Of a DNA stretch of 64,000 nucleotides, positions 17,801 through 26,648 are shown one piece after another. The DNA is from Candidatus Woesearchaeota archaeon. Lineage in GTDB: Archaea; Nanobdellota; Nanobdellia; Woesearchaeales; UBA10216. The first letter of the stretch is position 1; the number at the start of each line of letters is the position of its first letter. The stretch lies in contig JACPTF010000002.1 of the NCBI GenBank assembly GCA_016192915.1, forward strand, positions 1 through 64,000, in the 5' to 3' direction. The translations under genes were made by a program, and so were the position numbers. The notes beneath the pieces were generated by a model. That model saw only the letters and a list, made by a program, of their open reading frames with translations. It was not told the origin of the DNA and ran no database searches.

Positions 17801-19494
17801 TTGCTGCAGTCCTTCTTCTCAGCAACCAGTTTCTTATCGCAGAAGCCGTCTTCAGAGAAGTTGAATGTTCCATCACCGTTTGTGTCGAAGCTGAATGGGT
17901 CCTGAACCCACGTGCAGTTTGAAGCGCTTGTTTTGCACGTGTTGTTCTTGAAGCAGCCAAAGCAGTTTGTGCTGCAGTCTGCAAAGCCGAACTTTATGTA
18001 GCTTTCAGGCTCGCACCAGCCCTGGCCGTTCCAGGCATTGGTGTCTGATATGAACTTGCAGAAGCCCAATGAGGAGTTTGTGCATTTCTGCGTTGCTGTT
18101 GCTGCATCAGCCCAGTTAGTGCCGTCAGTCTGCTTCTCGCATGCCCAGCAGGCATCGTTGCAGCTTTCTTTCCCGAAGTTGCCGAATGAGGGCTCGCACC
18201 ATGAGCTGCCTGCAGTTTGGGTAGTGCCGTACTGGTCCGTGTAGGTGTACTGCTCTGTCTTCCAAGTGCCTCCAGCTGCCTCACAAGATGACTTTGTGCT
18301 TATGTCAAAATAGTTGCCTCCTGAATCCCCGCCGAAGATGCCATGCAGGTTGGACGAGCATTTGCTCTTTGCACTATCCCACTCACAAGGCATAAAATGA
18401 GTGTTTATGAGCAAAGTGCAGTTGCCTTGATTTGGAGCTGCCTCGCAGTTAGTATAAGGCGCAGCAGGAATGTTGTTGTATGTTTTAGTGATGTTGGCGC
18501 TGCAATTTCCCGCTGGAAGATCCCCAGCGCCTGTGCCGTTCCAGGTGCACAACGGCGAGGTAAAGGCCTGGTTGTTGCAAACGGTTTTGTTAACAAAATT
18601 TGGGCACGTTACGCCCTTGGCATAGTCGAAGCTTGCCCCTGGGTCACACAGGCTTTGTGAATCAAACCACTGGCAGACAGTTATGTTCCCGCAGCCTGCC
18701 TTGTTGCCGTCAAAAACAAAGCAGTCTGTCTTGTTACTGGCACCTACAATCCCTCCACCACCTGCGCCCCCGCCTCCACCGCTGGTTTGCTGGCACGACT
18801 TTATGAAATTATCCCAGTAGCACGTTTCACCATCAGTGCTGGCGGTCCAGCAGGCGGCTTCTGTTGCGTGCCTGAGGCAGCCTGTAAGCTGAGGGTCGCC
18901 GGAGCCGGCACTGAACGAGCTGCTGCCGTTGCTCTGGAACTTCCATGTTATGTTAACGTGGGTGCCAAACGCTATGCTATTAACCTCTATAAAGCCATAA
19001 GTGTTGTTATTGGTCATAACCGCAAAGCCGTCCCCAACGGCCCAGACGATTTCAGTAAAGTTCTCGTAGTACAAGTGGCCGTAGAACGTGTCAGAACCGT
19101 TAGGCACGCTGTAGACGCTCAGGTTGCTTTTTGGGCCGAGAGAATGAATCTTGCCAGGGCTTGCGTTGAAAAAGCCGTTCTGAGTGCTTGTACCCCAAGT
19201 GCTTGCCTGTACGCCTGACCTGTTGTCCCATTTTACATGCCCTGAAAGGTTGCTTACAGTGCCGTCGCTGAAGTTGATGTAGCTCGAAACGTTCAGAGTA
19301 GCTGTGCCGCTGCTTACAACGCCCACGACAGGAAGCGAATACAGCAAGATGAAAATAAGCAGGAGAAGCAAAAAAACAAAGCTGAAGTTTTTTATTACTG
19401 GCTTATCCAAAAACCCACACCTCTTTTGCCTATTACGGCTTTTCCGCAGTTCATGTATAAATACATTTCTATATTTATGTGCATGTTTATGCAA
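14842..19494 (-). CDS. Large Cys-rich, Ca-binding-repeat surface protein with PGF-pre-PGF-like domain and C-terminal TM
   Basis: 1550 aa; N-terminal TM; DEDNDGQFDCADVDSC and DGKDNDNNGKVDCDDVSC repeats; polyGly linker; C-terminal 'VTVRETNLAVNAAVPIPKEAGKAYKYLSITKTEL...ITKATIKFSVPNSWFENNSLDPSTTTLNRLVSNNWVKLPT' resembles PGF-pre-PGF; final TM LITIVLMIVGALVLLEVL. Confidence 0.8.
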   Translation of the reverse strand: MHKHAHKYRNVFIHELRKSRNRQKRCGFLDKPVIKNFSFVFLLLLLIFILLYSLPVVGVVSSGTATLNVSSYINFSDGTVSNLSGHVKWDNRSGVQASTWGTSTQNGFFNASPGKIHSLGPKSNLSVYSVPNGSDTFYGHLYYENFTEIVWAVGDGFAVMTNNNTYGFIEVNSIAFGTHVNITWKFQSNGSSSFSAGSGDPQLTGCLRHATEAACWTASTDGETCYWDNFIKSCQQTSGGGGGAGGGGIVGASNKTDCFVFDGNKAGCGNITVCQWFDSQSLCDPGASFDYAKGVTCPNFVNKTVCNNQAFTSPLCTWNGTGAGDLPAGNCSANITKTYNNIPAAPYTNCEAAPNQGNCTLLINTHFMPCEWDSAKSKCSSNLHGIFGGDSGGNYFDISTKSSCEAAGGTWKTEQYTYTDQYGTTQTAGSSWCEPSFGNFGKESCNDACWACEKQTDGTNWADAATATQKCTNSSLGFCKFISDTNAWNGQGWCEPESYIKFGFADCSTNCFGCFKNNTCKTSASNCTWVQDPFSFDTNGDGTFNFSEDGFCDKKLVAEKKDCSKNCLACQGQNACQTSPVGGGCTWNTTGSFAPFCHTTGTVQEVCFLPGDEDNDGQFDCADVDSCNQDPYCGFGFGSGAGGAGLAAGTVNNTACVQHDNNQANCLIQNGTGLMNLTPVCYYHPAPGQEAQFPTVGWCDPIFEQNMIGGMIVDSPPEIIGFDGPNDNTSGQNWTDILVVGIHESPGAQEKLDIGIGIKNISNFAGCNKVGSYKTVTKNLTAKFYRFIDSDNNASSGCWANGTLYGGPSPFGAQFNESGFDYKFFYTENTTSGEYKVSFKCSSGTWVPFSAQLALMKDLCQMPSFAAQGGGPEGGADSGMPGGVQILVINKADIGSPKNAIRILTMTANSSNNLTSLTEAAIGSNETNPVDIAGPYYYTPGSIDKKFENCQATGQDMDGDGLTADNDPDCTLFKKFGFIPFEGGTDCKDGKDNDNNGKVDCDDVSCKYDPFSGCGFGMSCDPTDKSPPTQKWLQADAWPEGASIAFDSDEPSNGTVTFYGNDSKCITLNSTIKDFGLTDTTVGNEYKSWHDVVIDKYSVNATLNSNRTYYYKFKMCDLCGNCLSGACINFTTSTSYTDYVFKPVPLAGLQIDIPQLGVSGDSMTYGKKVNASNAQNIDITVKDPTIGYNITLHNVSVFSAATINITTLYSSNSSNKYVGINTTSWNTIIQKLGVKYVTITIPDNGTQLWKCDDDNLSNCFDMTSNASCTFGTGVTNCTMSVGSGLGFSYYGVGGTKSYGGGGGSPSPSGGGGGGGGGGGGGSTLVSESALLQKTLSTGDSGTFTYKKFASLGVYEIVAVAGAAAANPSVTVRETNLAVNAAVPIPKEAGKAYKYLSITKTELANITKATIKFSVPNSWFENNSLDPSTTTLNRLVSNNWVKLPTKQTTTTTDAGFTSYESESQGFSTFAITAENAKAKAAATPVPAPTGAVVAETPLQTQPQPEEAQPQQPLPTEEKGGIGFAAKTLITIVLMIVGALVLLEVLHKMHKI

Positions 19495-19590
19495 GCTGTC
19501 TGCGCATAATTAATGTTGGTGCTGAGAACAACAATCTTTAAATATAAGCTCACATTTTATCTTACTTCATCATACTAAGGAGGTGTTTGG

Positions 19591-20766
19591 ATGAAAACGA
19601 CTTTAACACTGATTAAGGCCGATATTGGCTCTATCGGAGGCCATGTCAGGCCAAGCAAAGAGGTCTTGGCTTCGATTAAGGAATTTGTTGGAAAGAGCCA
19701 GTGGATTCTTGACTACAGGATTTTCTCTATTGGCGATGACATTGGCATCTTAATGACGCACACACAGGGCAAGGACAGTGCTGAAGTGCACAAGATTGCC
19801 TGGGACGCTTTCACCTTTGCGACAAAAGTTGCCAAGGAGCAGGGCCTTTACGGGGCAGGGCAGGACATGCTCAAGGATGCTTTCTCCGGTAATGTCAAGG
19901 GCATGGGCCCTTCTGTTGCTGAGATGGAGATTGATGAGAGGCCTAATGAGCCTTTTGTTGTTTTTGCAGCAGACAAGTGTGATGCTGGCGCTTTTAACCT
20001 GCCGCTTTATCTTGGCTTTGCAGACCCGATGAACTGCTCCGGATTAATCCTCAGCCAGAAGCTAAGCCAGGGATTCAAGTTTATTGTAATGGACGTCACA
20101 TATACGGAAGGCGACAGGGTTATTGAGCTTAACGCTCCGGAAGAGCTTTACGAGCTGGCAGCTTTAATCAGGGATAATGACCGCTTTGTTGTGGAGGGCA
20201 TTTACAGCCGCGCAACCGGCGAGCAGGCAGTTGCTGTTGGAACAACCAGGCTTCATAACATTGCCGGAAAGTACACCGGCAAGGATGACCCTCCCATGAT
20301 TGTGAGAACACAAAGCCAGTTCCCTGCTACAGGAGAGGTTCTTGCGCCTTTCAAGATTTGCCATTATGTTGCCGGCTTCATGAGGGGCTCGCATAACGGC
20401 CCGCTCACTCCAGTCAAGGTTGGGCAGGGTGCGAGCTTCTTCGACGGCCCTCCAATAGTATGCGCACAGGGCTTCTGCGTGCACAATGGCAAGCTTACCG
20501 ACGGCGTTGACATGTTTGATTCAGACCCAATCTGGGATTCTGTAAGGGCTAAGGCTGCTGAGAAAGCACTTGGCCTCAGGGAGCAGGGCTTCTCCGGGCC
20601 GGCAATGCTTGGCATGAACGAGCTCGAGTACACTGGCGTCATGGAAATCCTTGCAAAGCTTAATCCCAGGTTTAAGGTCAGGGAAGACTTTGCAAAAGAG
20701 GAGAAGCAAATGGAGAGGCTCCTGAAGAAAGAGCAGGAAGTGGAAAAGCTCCTCCATACTCACTGA
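19591..20766 (+). CDS. fbp: Archaeal fructose-1,6-bisphosphate aldolase/phosphatase
   Basis: TLTLIKADIGSIGGHVRPS...WDAFTFATKVAKEQGLYGAGQD...PFVVFAADKCDAGAFNLPLYLGFADP. Confidence 0.95.
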   Translation: MKTTLTLIKADIGSIGGHVRPSKEVLASIKEFVGKSQWILDYRIFSIGDDIGILMTHTQGKDSAEVHKIAWDAFTFATKVAKEQGLYGAGQDMLKDAFSGNVKGMGPSVAEMEIDERPNEPFVVFAADKCDAGAFNLPLYLGFADPMNCSGLILSQKLSQGFKFIVMDVTYTEGDRVIELNAPEELYELAALIRDNDRFVVEGIYSRATGEQAVAVGTTRLHNIAGKYTGKDDPPMIVRTQSQFPATGEVLAPFKICHYVAGFMRGSHNGPLTPVKVGQGASFFDGPPIVCAQGFCVHNGKLTDGVDMFDSDPIWDSVRAKAAEKALGLREQGFSGPAMLGMNELEYTGVMEILAKLNPRFKVREDFAKEEKQMERLLKKEQEVEKLLHTH

Positions 20767-20779
20767 CGGGTGAACTGAA

Positions 20780-21853
20780 ATCACCAAAATAAAGGTCGGG
20801 GTCAACGGCTACGGCACCATTGGCAGGAGGGTTGCCGATGCCATTTTAAAGCAGCCTGACATGGACCTGGTTGGCGTTACGAAAGCAACTCCTGACTACA
20901 GGATAGACGAAGCCCAGGAAAAGGGGATGAGGGTTTTCTCAGTAAGCTCTGCAAAGCAGTTTGAGGAGTTGGGCTATTCTGTTGAGGGCAGCCTGAATGA
21001 TATGCTCCAGAACTGCGACGTTGTCGTTGACTGCTCACCGAAGGGCAAAGGCAAGGAGAATCTTGCAGCCTACAGCAGCTTTCCAGGCCTTAAGGCAGTG
21101 TTTCAGGGCGGCGAAAAGCATGACCTCACCGGTCTTTCTTTCAACAGCGACTGCAACTACGAGCTTGCTGCGGGCAGGCGGTTCGCCCGTGTTGTTTCAT
21201 GCAACACAACAGCCCTGTGCAGGGTAATAAGCACTATCAACACCGTCTTCCAGATTAGGAAAGTGAGGGCTACCCTTGTCAGAAGAAGCGCTGACCAGTC
21301 GGAAAGCGAGAAAAGCGCTTTGAACGCCTGGATTCCAGATACTGGCAAAGGTTTCCCAAGCCACCATTCCAGTGATGTCAGAACAATAATGCCAGGCATA
21401 CGGATAACTACACTCGCCGGGGAAGCGCCCATGACCCTGATGCATGGCCACATGCTGTTCATAGAGCTGGAAAGAAGCAGCAGGCAGGCAGACACCCAAA
21501 GCGTGACTGAAACGCTGCAGCAAAACCCAAGGATACTCCTCTGCCCTGTATGGAAAGGGTTGACGTCAACAGCCAAGCTTAAGGACCTTTTCGCCCTGAA
21601 TGGCAGGAACGGCAACCTGTATGAGGTTTGCGTCTGGAATGAAAGCATAGGTGTTGACGCTGATGGCGAGATAGGGCTGCATATGGCAATAGACCAGCAG
21701 GCCGATGTTGTGCCTGAAAACATTGACGCTGTGAGGGCATTATGCGGGGCAGCAGGCAGGGATAAGTCGGTCTCAATAACAAACAGCTCTCTCGGAATCG
21801 GGAAACTCGGCAAGAGGGAAATCCTGAGCAGCATGCAAAGATTTATAAAATAA
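20780..21853 (+). CDS. gap: Archaeal-type glyceraldehyde-3-phosphate dehydrogenase, apparently starting at AUC (or AUA)
   Basis: Extending the ORF track upstream in frame gives (I)TKIKVGVNGYGTIGRRVADAILKQPDMDLVGVTKATPDY; CNTTALCR active-site region. In-frame TGA precedes, no ATG/GTG/TTG before the Rossmann motif. Confidence 0.9.
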   Translation: MTKIKVGVNGYGTIGRRVADAILKQPDMDLVGVTKATPDYRIDEAQEKGMRVFSVSSAKQFEELGYSVEGSLNDMLQNCDVVVDCSPKGKGKENLAAYSSFPGLKAVFQGGEKHDLTGLSFNSDCNYELAAGRRFARVVSCNTTALCRVISTINTVFQIRKVRATLVRRSADQSESEKSALNAWIPDTGKGFPSHHSSDVRTIMPGIRITTLAGEAPMTLMHGHMLFIELERSSRQADTQSVTETLQQNPRILLCPVWKGLTSTAKLKDLFALNGRNGNLYEVCVWNESIGVDADGEIGLHMAIDQQADVVPENIDAVRALCGAAGRDKSVSITNSSLGIGKLGKREILSSMQRFIK

Positions 21854-21884
21854 TTTTCTCACAGGCATCCAAAAGAGGTGTGAG

Positions 21885-22160
21885 ATGAAAAAAAGGGCGG
21901 CTGCGGCTAAAAGAGCGTTAAAAACAAAGATAAGTGAAATTTCTCCAGTCCTGAATGAGGAGCCTGCTGAGAGCGCTTTCAACATTGAGCCTTTGCCAGC
22001 CACGTTCACGCTTATGAGCATCCTTGGGCTGATAATTACGACAGTTTTTACCATATCAGGTAGGGTAGACCTGAGCTGGGGGGTCGCTTTTGACCTCGTG
22101 TTCGGGCTTATGTTTGTAGCGTCAATGATATCAATAACGCCAAGGTTCTCAAATAATTGA
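21885..22160 (+). CDS. Small membrane protein, unknown function
   Basis: 91 aa with two hydrophobic segments after a basic N-terminus; preceded by gaggtgtgag SD. Confidence 0.55.
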   Translation: MKKRAAAAKRALKTKISEISPVLNEEPAESAFNIEPLPATFTLMSILGLIITTVFTISGRVDLSWGVAFDLVFGLMFVASMISITPRFSNN

Positions 22161-22230
22161 AACAATTAATGCAGCAAACCACATTATTTATTCATAAACT
22201 TCTTAAAATGGTGCCGTTTCCTTCTTTGAA

Positions 22231-24294
22231 ATGGGAATGCCAAAGCTATTTTGCAAATCAGCATCGGCACAAGTCGGCAGCAGCCGACTGTGCAATCCTG
22301 CCAATGCAGGATTTGCAGCAGCCGATGCGTATAGGCGGCATTCGGCCGCCTATACATTCGCTGCCGTATTAGCTGTGGCTGTTATTGCTGTTTTTTTGCT
22401 GGCGGCAGCTGCGCCTGCCGCAAGGGACGTTGATGGTAAGGAGTACGGCCTTAAGCTTCTTGCTGTTTCCGAAGAGGGAAACACTGGCGTTACAGCCAAC
22501 CTGTTTCTGAGGATAGCACCCGGCACAGGCAATGTTTTCATAGAGTCCGAGCCTGTTACAAAGCTTGATACAAGAATATCAACAAAGCTTGCAAAGGAGA
22601 TAGCGTGCCAGAGCCTGCCAGGCTTTTCTGAAAGGTGCGACAGTTATGATTTCTTTTACAGGATAGATGCAAATGCCTCTATTATTGGAGGGCCAAGCGC
22701 TGGCGCCGCAGCCGCTGCCCTTGCGATTGCGGCTGTTGATGACGCCCAAATAAACCAGTCGGTTGCCGTTACAGGCACAATAAATTCTGGCGGCCTCACC
22801 GGGCAGGTTGGCGGCCTGAAGTCAAAGATTGATGCCGCTGCAGAAGCCGGTCTGGCAGAGGTCCTTATTCCAGGCGGGGAGCGGTATGCGAAAATCATTG
22901 TTGTAAACAGCTCAACGAAAGCAAACAGCACGAAAGCCCTAGACCTGGTCGAGTACGGCAAATCGCTTGGAATAGGTGTGGTCGAGGTCAACAGTCTGGA
23001 TGAGACGCTCCTGCACCTCACCGGAAGGAACTATTCTTTTGAGGAAAAAGGTCTGGAGATCAGCAGCGATTATTCAGAGGTAATGAACGGCCTTGCTTCC
23101 GAGCTATGTGAGCGCAGCCACAAGCTCGCATCAGGGATAGAAGCGATGGATTTTGGGCGTATTGAAAAATCACAGAAGCCGAATTCGTCTGGCGAAATGG
23201 AAAACCTTGGGAAAGTGCTTGAGGCTGCAAACAACCTGACTTCCGATGGTATAAAGGAGAAAGACAAAGGGAACTTTTATTCTGGAGCTAGCATGTGTTT
23301 CGGCGCAAATGTCCGGCACTCGTATTTATCCATGCTCGGCAAAAACATAAGCGCTCAGGATGCGCTGCGGCAGGTTAACCTTACTTATGAGAATGCTGCC
23401 GGATTTGAAAAAAGCATCTCTGGCGCAACAACCATGGCCGGCATGCAGGTAAGAGGCACGGTAAAGGAGAGGCTGTCAGAAACAAGGCAGCTGCTCCAGC
23501 TCAGCTCAGAGGACTTGAAGGGCGGAAATTATAATGACGGCATTTACCGCCTTGCTTACGCAAAGGAGCGCCTTGGAAGCGCAATGGCCTGGAACCGTTT
23601 CCTTAAATCTCACCGCAGCTCAGCTTCGGCAGTTCCTCTCTCGGAGTTTGATGGCGGCTATAATGAGTTATTGAAGGCTGGCTGCGTCACGAGGCTGCAG
23701 GATGCGGATGAGCATGTGCAGTACCTGGATATTTATCTTCCGGGCATGCTGAAGAGCAGTGAGGAGCTTGGCCCTGTTTATTCCTATCTTAGGGAGGGGG
23801 ACTATTCATCGTGCATTTACCGCGCAAGCCTGGCAAAGGCCAGGGCTAATGCCATGCTTAGCGCATTAAGCGTTTCAGAGAACATAACCTCGCTCGTTGA
23901 CAGAAAGCTAAGGGCTGCAAAGGCCAGCATCGTCAGGCAGACTGCCAAGGGCGATTTCCCGATAATAAGCTACAGCTATTACGAATATTCGACCTCGCTC
24001 ATGCAAACAGACCCGCCTTCCGCCCTTCTTTTTGCAGAGTACGCCCTTGAGCTGAGCAACCTTGACATTTACCTCAAAAGCAATATGAAAAGCAGTGTAA
24101 ATAATAAAAATAATGCTGCTGCCGCCTCCGCATCAACCGCTATTGTGCCAAAACAATTGGTTGCTGCTTTCACTGTCGGCTTTGCAGCGTCGCTTGCCGC
24201 AACTGCCCTGTTTTTCTTGGTGAAAAAGGCACTCGATAGAAAGAAAAAAAGGATAATGATTGTAAAGAAACGAGTGAAGACAAGCAGGCATTGA
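22231..24294 (+). CDS. Membrane-anchored S16 (Lon-like) protease-domain protein
   Basis: GGPSAGAAAAALAIAAVDDAQINQSVAVTGTINSGGLTGQVGGLKSKIDAAAEAGLAEVLIP (Ser/Lys dyad region); N- and C-terminal TM segments. Confidence 0.85.
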   Translation: MGMPKLFCKSASAQVGSSRLCNPANAGFAAADAYRRHSAAYTFAAVLAVAVIAVFLLAAAAPAARDVDGKEYGLKLLAVSEEGNTGVTANLFLRIAPGTGNVFIESEPVTKLDTRISTKLAKEIACQSLPGFSERCDSYDFFYRIDANASIIGGPSAGAAAAALAIAAVDDAQINQSVAVTGTINSGGLTGQVGGLKSKIDAAAEAGLAEVLIPGGERYAKIIVVNSSTKANSTKALDLVEYGKSLGIGVVEVNSLDETLLHLTGRNYSFEEKGLEISSDYSEVMNGLASELCERSHKLASGIEAMDFGRIEKSQKPNSSGEMENLGKVLEAANNLTSDGIKEKDKGNFYSGASMCFGANVRHSYLSMLGKNISAQDALRQVNLTYENAAGFEKSISGATTMAGMQVRGTVKERLSETRQLLQLSSEDLKGGNYNDGIYRLAYAKERLGSAMAWNRFLKSHRSSASAVPLSEFDGGYNELLKAGCVTRLQDADEHVQYLDIYLPGMLKSSEELGPVYSYLREGDYSSCIYRASLAKARANAMLSALSVSENITSLVDRKLRAAKASIVRQTAKGDFPIISYSYYEYSTSLMQTDPPSALLFAEYALELSNLDIYLKSNMKSSVNNKNNAAAASASTAIVPKQLVAAFTVGFAASLAATALFFLVKKALDRKKKRIMIVKKRVKTSRH
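22261..22356. repeat. Hairpin element E4 (nested), in frame within the S16 protein N-terminus
   Basis: GCATCGGC[ACAAGTCGGCagcaGCCGACTGTGCAATCCTGCcaatGCAGGATTTGCAGCA]GCCGATGC GTATAGGCGGCattcgGCCGCCTATAC. Confidence 0.85.
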
Positions 24295-24578
24295 AGTTAA
24301 AGCAATGATTTTCTCAGAACTAAACCCTGGGCGGCCCCACTGTAAGGCGGGGACGCCTGGGCAAAAAGAGGTGATAATGATAAGGAAGCTGTCATCCACC
24401 CCGTTAGATGCTCAGTTTTCTACTTTACAGTGGTATAGCTACTATTTAAACTTTTCTGTTGTTGAGCATACAAAAGTAGTAACAACATAGCGGCAGTAGC
24501 TGCAGCATTGTTGCGCCTAGCTTCAGAAGCTGCCTTGACGGCAATGTTTAATAAAAGCCGAAGAATTAGTGCTGATTT

Positions 24579-25196
24579 ATGAATTGCGGAAGGTGCAGCT
24601 CAAGTCAGCGTTTGGAAGCGGTCGAGTACTGCGGCTCGTGCCTGTGCAGGGTAGTTGAGCACCGGGTAAAGAAGGCTCTGTCAAAAAACATGGCTGGTTT
24701 CAGGGATTCGAATGGAAATCTTGCAGCCGTAATTGCGTGTCCTGACCCCGGTTCACTCCAGTGCGCAGCTGCAGCATACCTTGTCAGAAGGCTGTTTGGC
24801 GCTTCTGCCGACATCAGGTTTGTTAGTGAGAGTGGCTTGTCAAAGGCGTTGAAAAATAAAAACAAGGCATTCATTACGCCAATGTGCGCTGACGATTTGG
24901 CAACAGCGTTCTTGGGGTTATTGATGGGTAATGGCGGCAGGGTTGGCAAGGTAGAAACTTCTGGCCCAATACAGCATCGGCAAAGCCGATGCGCAGAGGC
25001 GGCGAAGCCGCCTCTGAATATTCTTGAGTCTGTAACTGAGAAAGAGCTCGCATACTATGCGGAGATGAAAAAGATTAAATACAGAGAGAAAGAGCAAAGT
25101 GTTTTGAAGCTGCAGATACAGAATCTTCAGGCTTGCTATCCCGGAACCGTAGAGGCGCTTGCCAGGTCGGGAAGGCACCTTTTGGAAAAAGATTAG
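24579..25196 (+). CDS. Degenerate TtuA/Ncs6/Ctu-like tRNA-thiolation family protein
   Basis: N-terminal CxxC...CGSCLCRVVEHRVKKAL and C-terminal 'PLNILESVTEKELAYYAEMKKIKY...' resemble the TtuA/Ctu frame; no SGGKDS PP-loop seen. Confidence 0.5.
   Translation: MNCGRCSSSQRLEAVEYCGSCLCRVVEHRVKKALSKNMAGFRDSNGNLAAVIACPDPGSLQCAAAAYLVRRLFGASADIRFVSESGLSKALKNKNKAFITPMCADDLATAFLGLLMGNGGRVGKVETSGPIQHRQSRCAEAAKPPLNILESVTEKELAYYAEMKKIKYREKEQSVLKLQIQNLQACYPGTVEALARSGRHLLEKD
24974..25016. repeat. Hairpin element E5, in frame inside the Ctu-like CDS
   Basis: GCATCGGCaaaGCCGATGC GCAGAGGCGGCgaaGCCGCCTCTG; matches the outer shell of E4. Confidence 0.8.
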
Positions 25197-25214
25197 CCGA
25201 ACATAAACATAACA

Positions 25215-25466
25215 GTGGCGGGGGTAAAAATGGGCAGGGTAACGAAGAGGAAGGTACTTGCTTTCTTCTTTGGACTGCTGCTTGTCTCCTTCCTTTCCGT
25301 TGTTGGAACAGTGGCTTTCTTTAATGAGCTGGCCATACCGGCTGTCGCAAGGAATATCCTTATCATTGACGCTGTTTTCGTTGTGCTCTACGTTGCCTGG
25401 ATAAAGCTGCACAAGGGCTACGAAACAATTTACAGGTCAGGCTTTAATCTTGAAGATAAAAAATAA
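25215..25466 (+). CDS. Small two-TM membrane protein
   Basis: MAGVKMGRVTKRKVLAFFFGLLLVSFLSVVGTVAFF... hydrophobic segments. Confidence 0.5.
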   Translation: MAGVKMGRVTKRKVLAFFFGLLLVSFLSVVGTVAFFNELAIPAVARNILIIDAVFVVLYVAWIKLHKGYETIYRSGFNLEDKK

Positions 25467-25607
25467 TCCGGCCCCGTTGAATTCTTTTCGCTTTTTCCCC
25501 CTTTTTCCGGAATTGCTGCCAACTTATGGAAAGTGTTGCGGCGTTTACCGCATTTCTTCCCTAAACCGCGGGCATAGGCATAATAACCATAACGGCTTTT
25601 CATTGCC

Positions 25608-26618
25608 ATGAACTACGTTAGGCTGCAGCTGCTATTGTGCTTAATCATAGTCGTATCAGCTTACGGCTGCAGCAGCATTGAACACAGCGAGGAAAATGTT
25701 GCCAAAGAGGAATTCTTTAACTACACAGTCTATTTCTGCAGCCAGGAGGATTGCATTCAAAAAGTTTTTGCGCAGCTGCAGAGTGCAGAAGAATCAGTGA
25801 AGTGCGCCTTTTACGCTGTTGATGGGCAGGTAATAATGAATATTTCTTCTTCCACAGCAGCAGCCATAATTATTGACAAAAATGCCAAGGCCGCAGCAGG
25901 GGATTTTGGAAATTTGACAATTCGCAAAGCAAACTCAAAGGGCATAATGCACAACAAGTACTGCATAATAGGCAACAGCACAATACTGACCGGCTCATTC
26001 AACCCCACTGCCGCAGCAAGGAATGACTACAACAACCTAATTGCCATAAACTCAACCGCACTGGCATCTTTTTACGGCAGCGACTTTGAGAAGCTTATGC
26101 TCGGCAGCAGTTTGAAAACACCAACAACTGCCGCAGTTGCGAGGCAAAAAGCCTTCCACAAAGCAGCATTGCTTAACACAACACCTGTTGAAGTCCACTT
26201 CTGCCCCGAGGATGACTGCGCCTCAGCTGTGATTAAGCAGCTGAGAAAAGCCAGCGGCAGCATTATCTTTGCCTCTTACTCGTTCACTCATCCCAGGATA
26301 GCTAACGAGCTCATAATCAGAAGAAGCGCGGGAATTTCTGTTTCTGGGGTGATAGAAAAGTCCACAACCGGCAGCAGATACTCAAAGCACGCGGCAATGG
26401 CTGCAAACGGCATAGATGTTAAGCTGGAATCTTCAAAAAGGCTGATGCACCACAAGTTCTTCGTAATAGATAACGAGACTGTGATAACAGGCAGCTTCAA
26501 CCCGACAATGAACGCTGATGAGAGAAACGACGAAAACCTGATAATTATAAAAGACAAAGAAATGGCTGAAAAGTACTTAGGGGAATTTGGCAGGCTGTAT
26601 CTTTCCAGCCTTTCTTGA
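25608..26618 (+). CDS. Phospholipase D-like nuclease (two HKD-type motifs), exported
   Basis: MHNKYCIIGNSTILTGSFNPT and MHHKFFVIDNETVITGSFNPT; N-terminal lipoprotein-like signal (VVSAYGCSS). Confidence 0.88.
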   Translation: MNYVRLQLLLCLIIVVSAYGCSSIEHSEENVAKEEFFNYTVYFCSQEDCIQKVFAQLQSAEESVKCAFYAVDGQVIMNISSSTAAAIIIDKNAKAAAGDFGNLTIRKANSKGIMHNKYCIIGNSTILTGSFNPTAAARNDYNNLIAINSTALASFYGSDFEKLMLGSSLKTPTTAAVARQKAFHKAALLNTTPVEVHFCPEDDCASAVIKQLRKASGSIIFASYSFTHPRIANELIIRRSAGISVSGVIEKSTTGSRYSKHAAMAANGIDVKLESSKRLMHHKFFVIDNETVITGSFNPTMNADERNDENLIIIKDKEMAEKYLGEFGRLYLSSLS

Positions 26619-26648
26619 TTAATTTTAAATACTGGTCAAAAACCATGC

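Noticed and set aside
14916-19218. Many long plus-strand ORFs opposite the giant surface protein (e.g. 16225..16611, 18787..19218)
   Set aside because: Low-complexity antisense of a Cys/Gly/Thr-rich gene; no start signals or recognisable domains.
24300-24500. Possible C/D box RNA or SRP RNA in the gap before 24579
   Set aside because: No convincing C/D boxes or SRP core; only a short GC-rich hairpin and a TATA-like box were visible.
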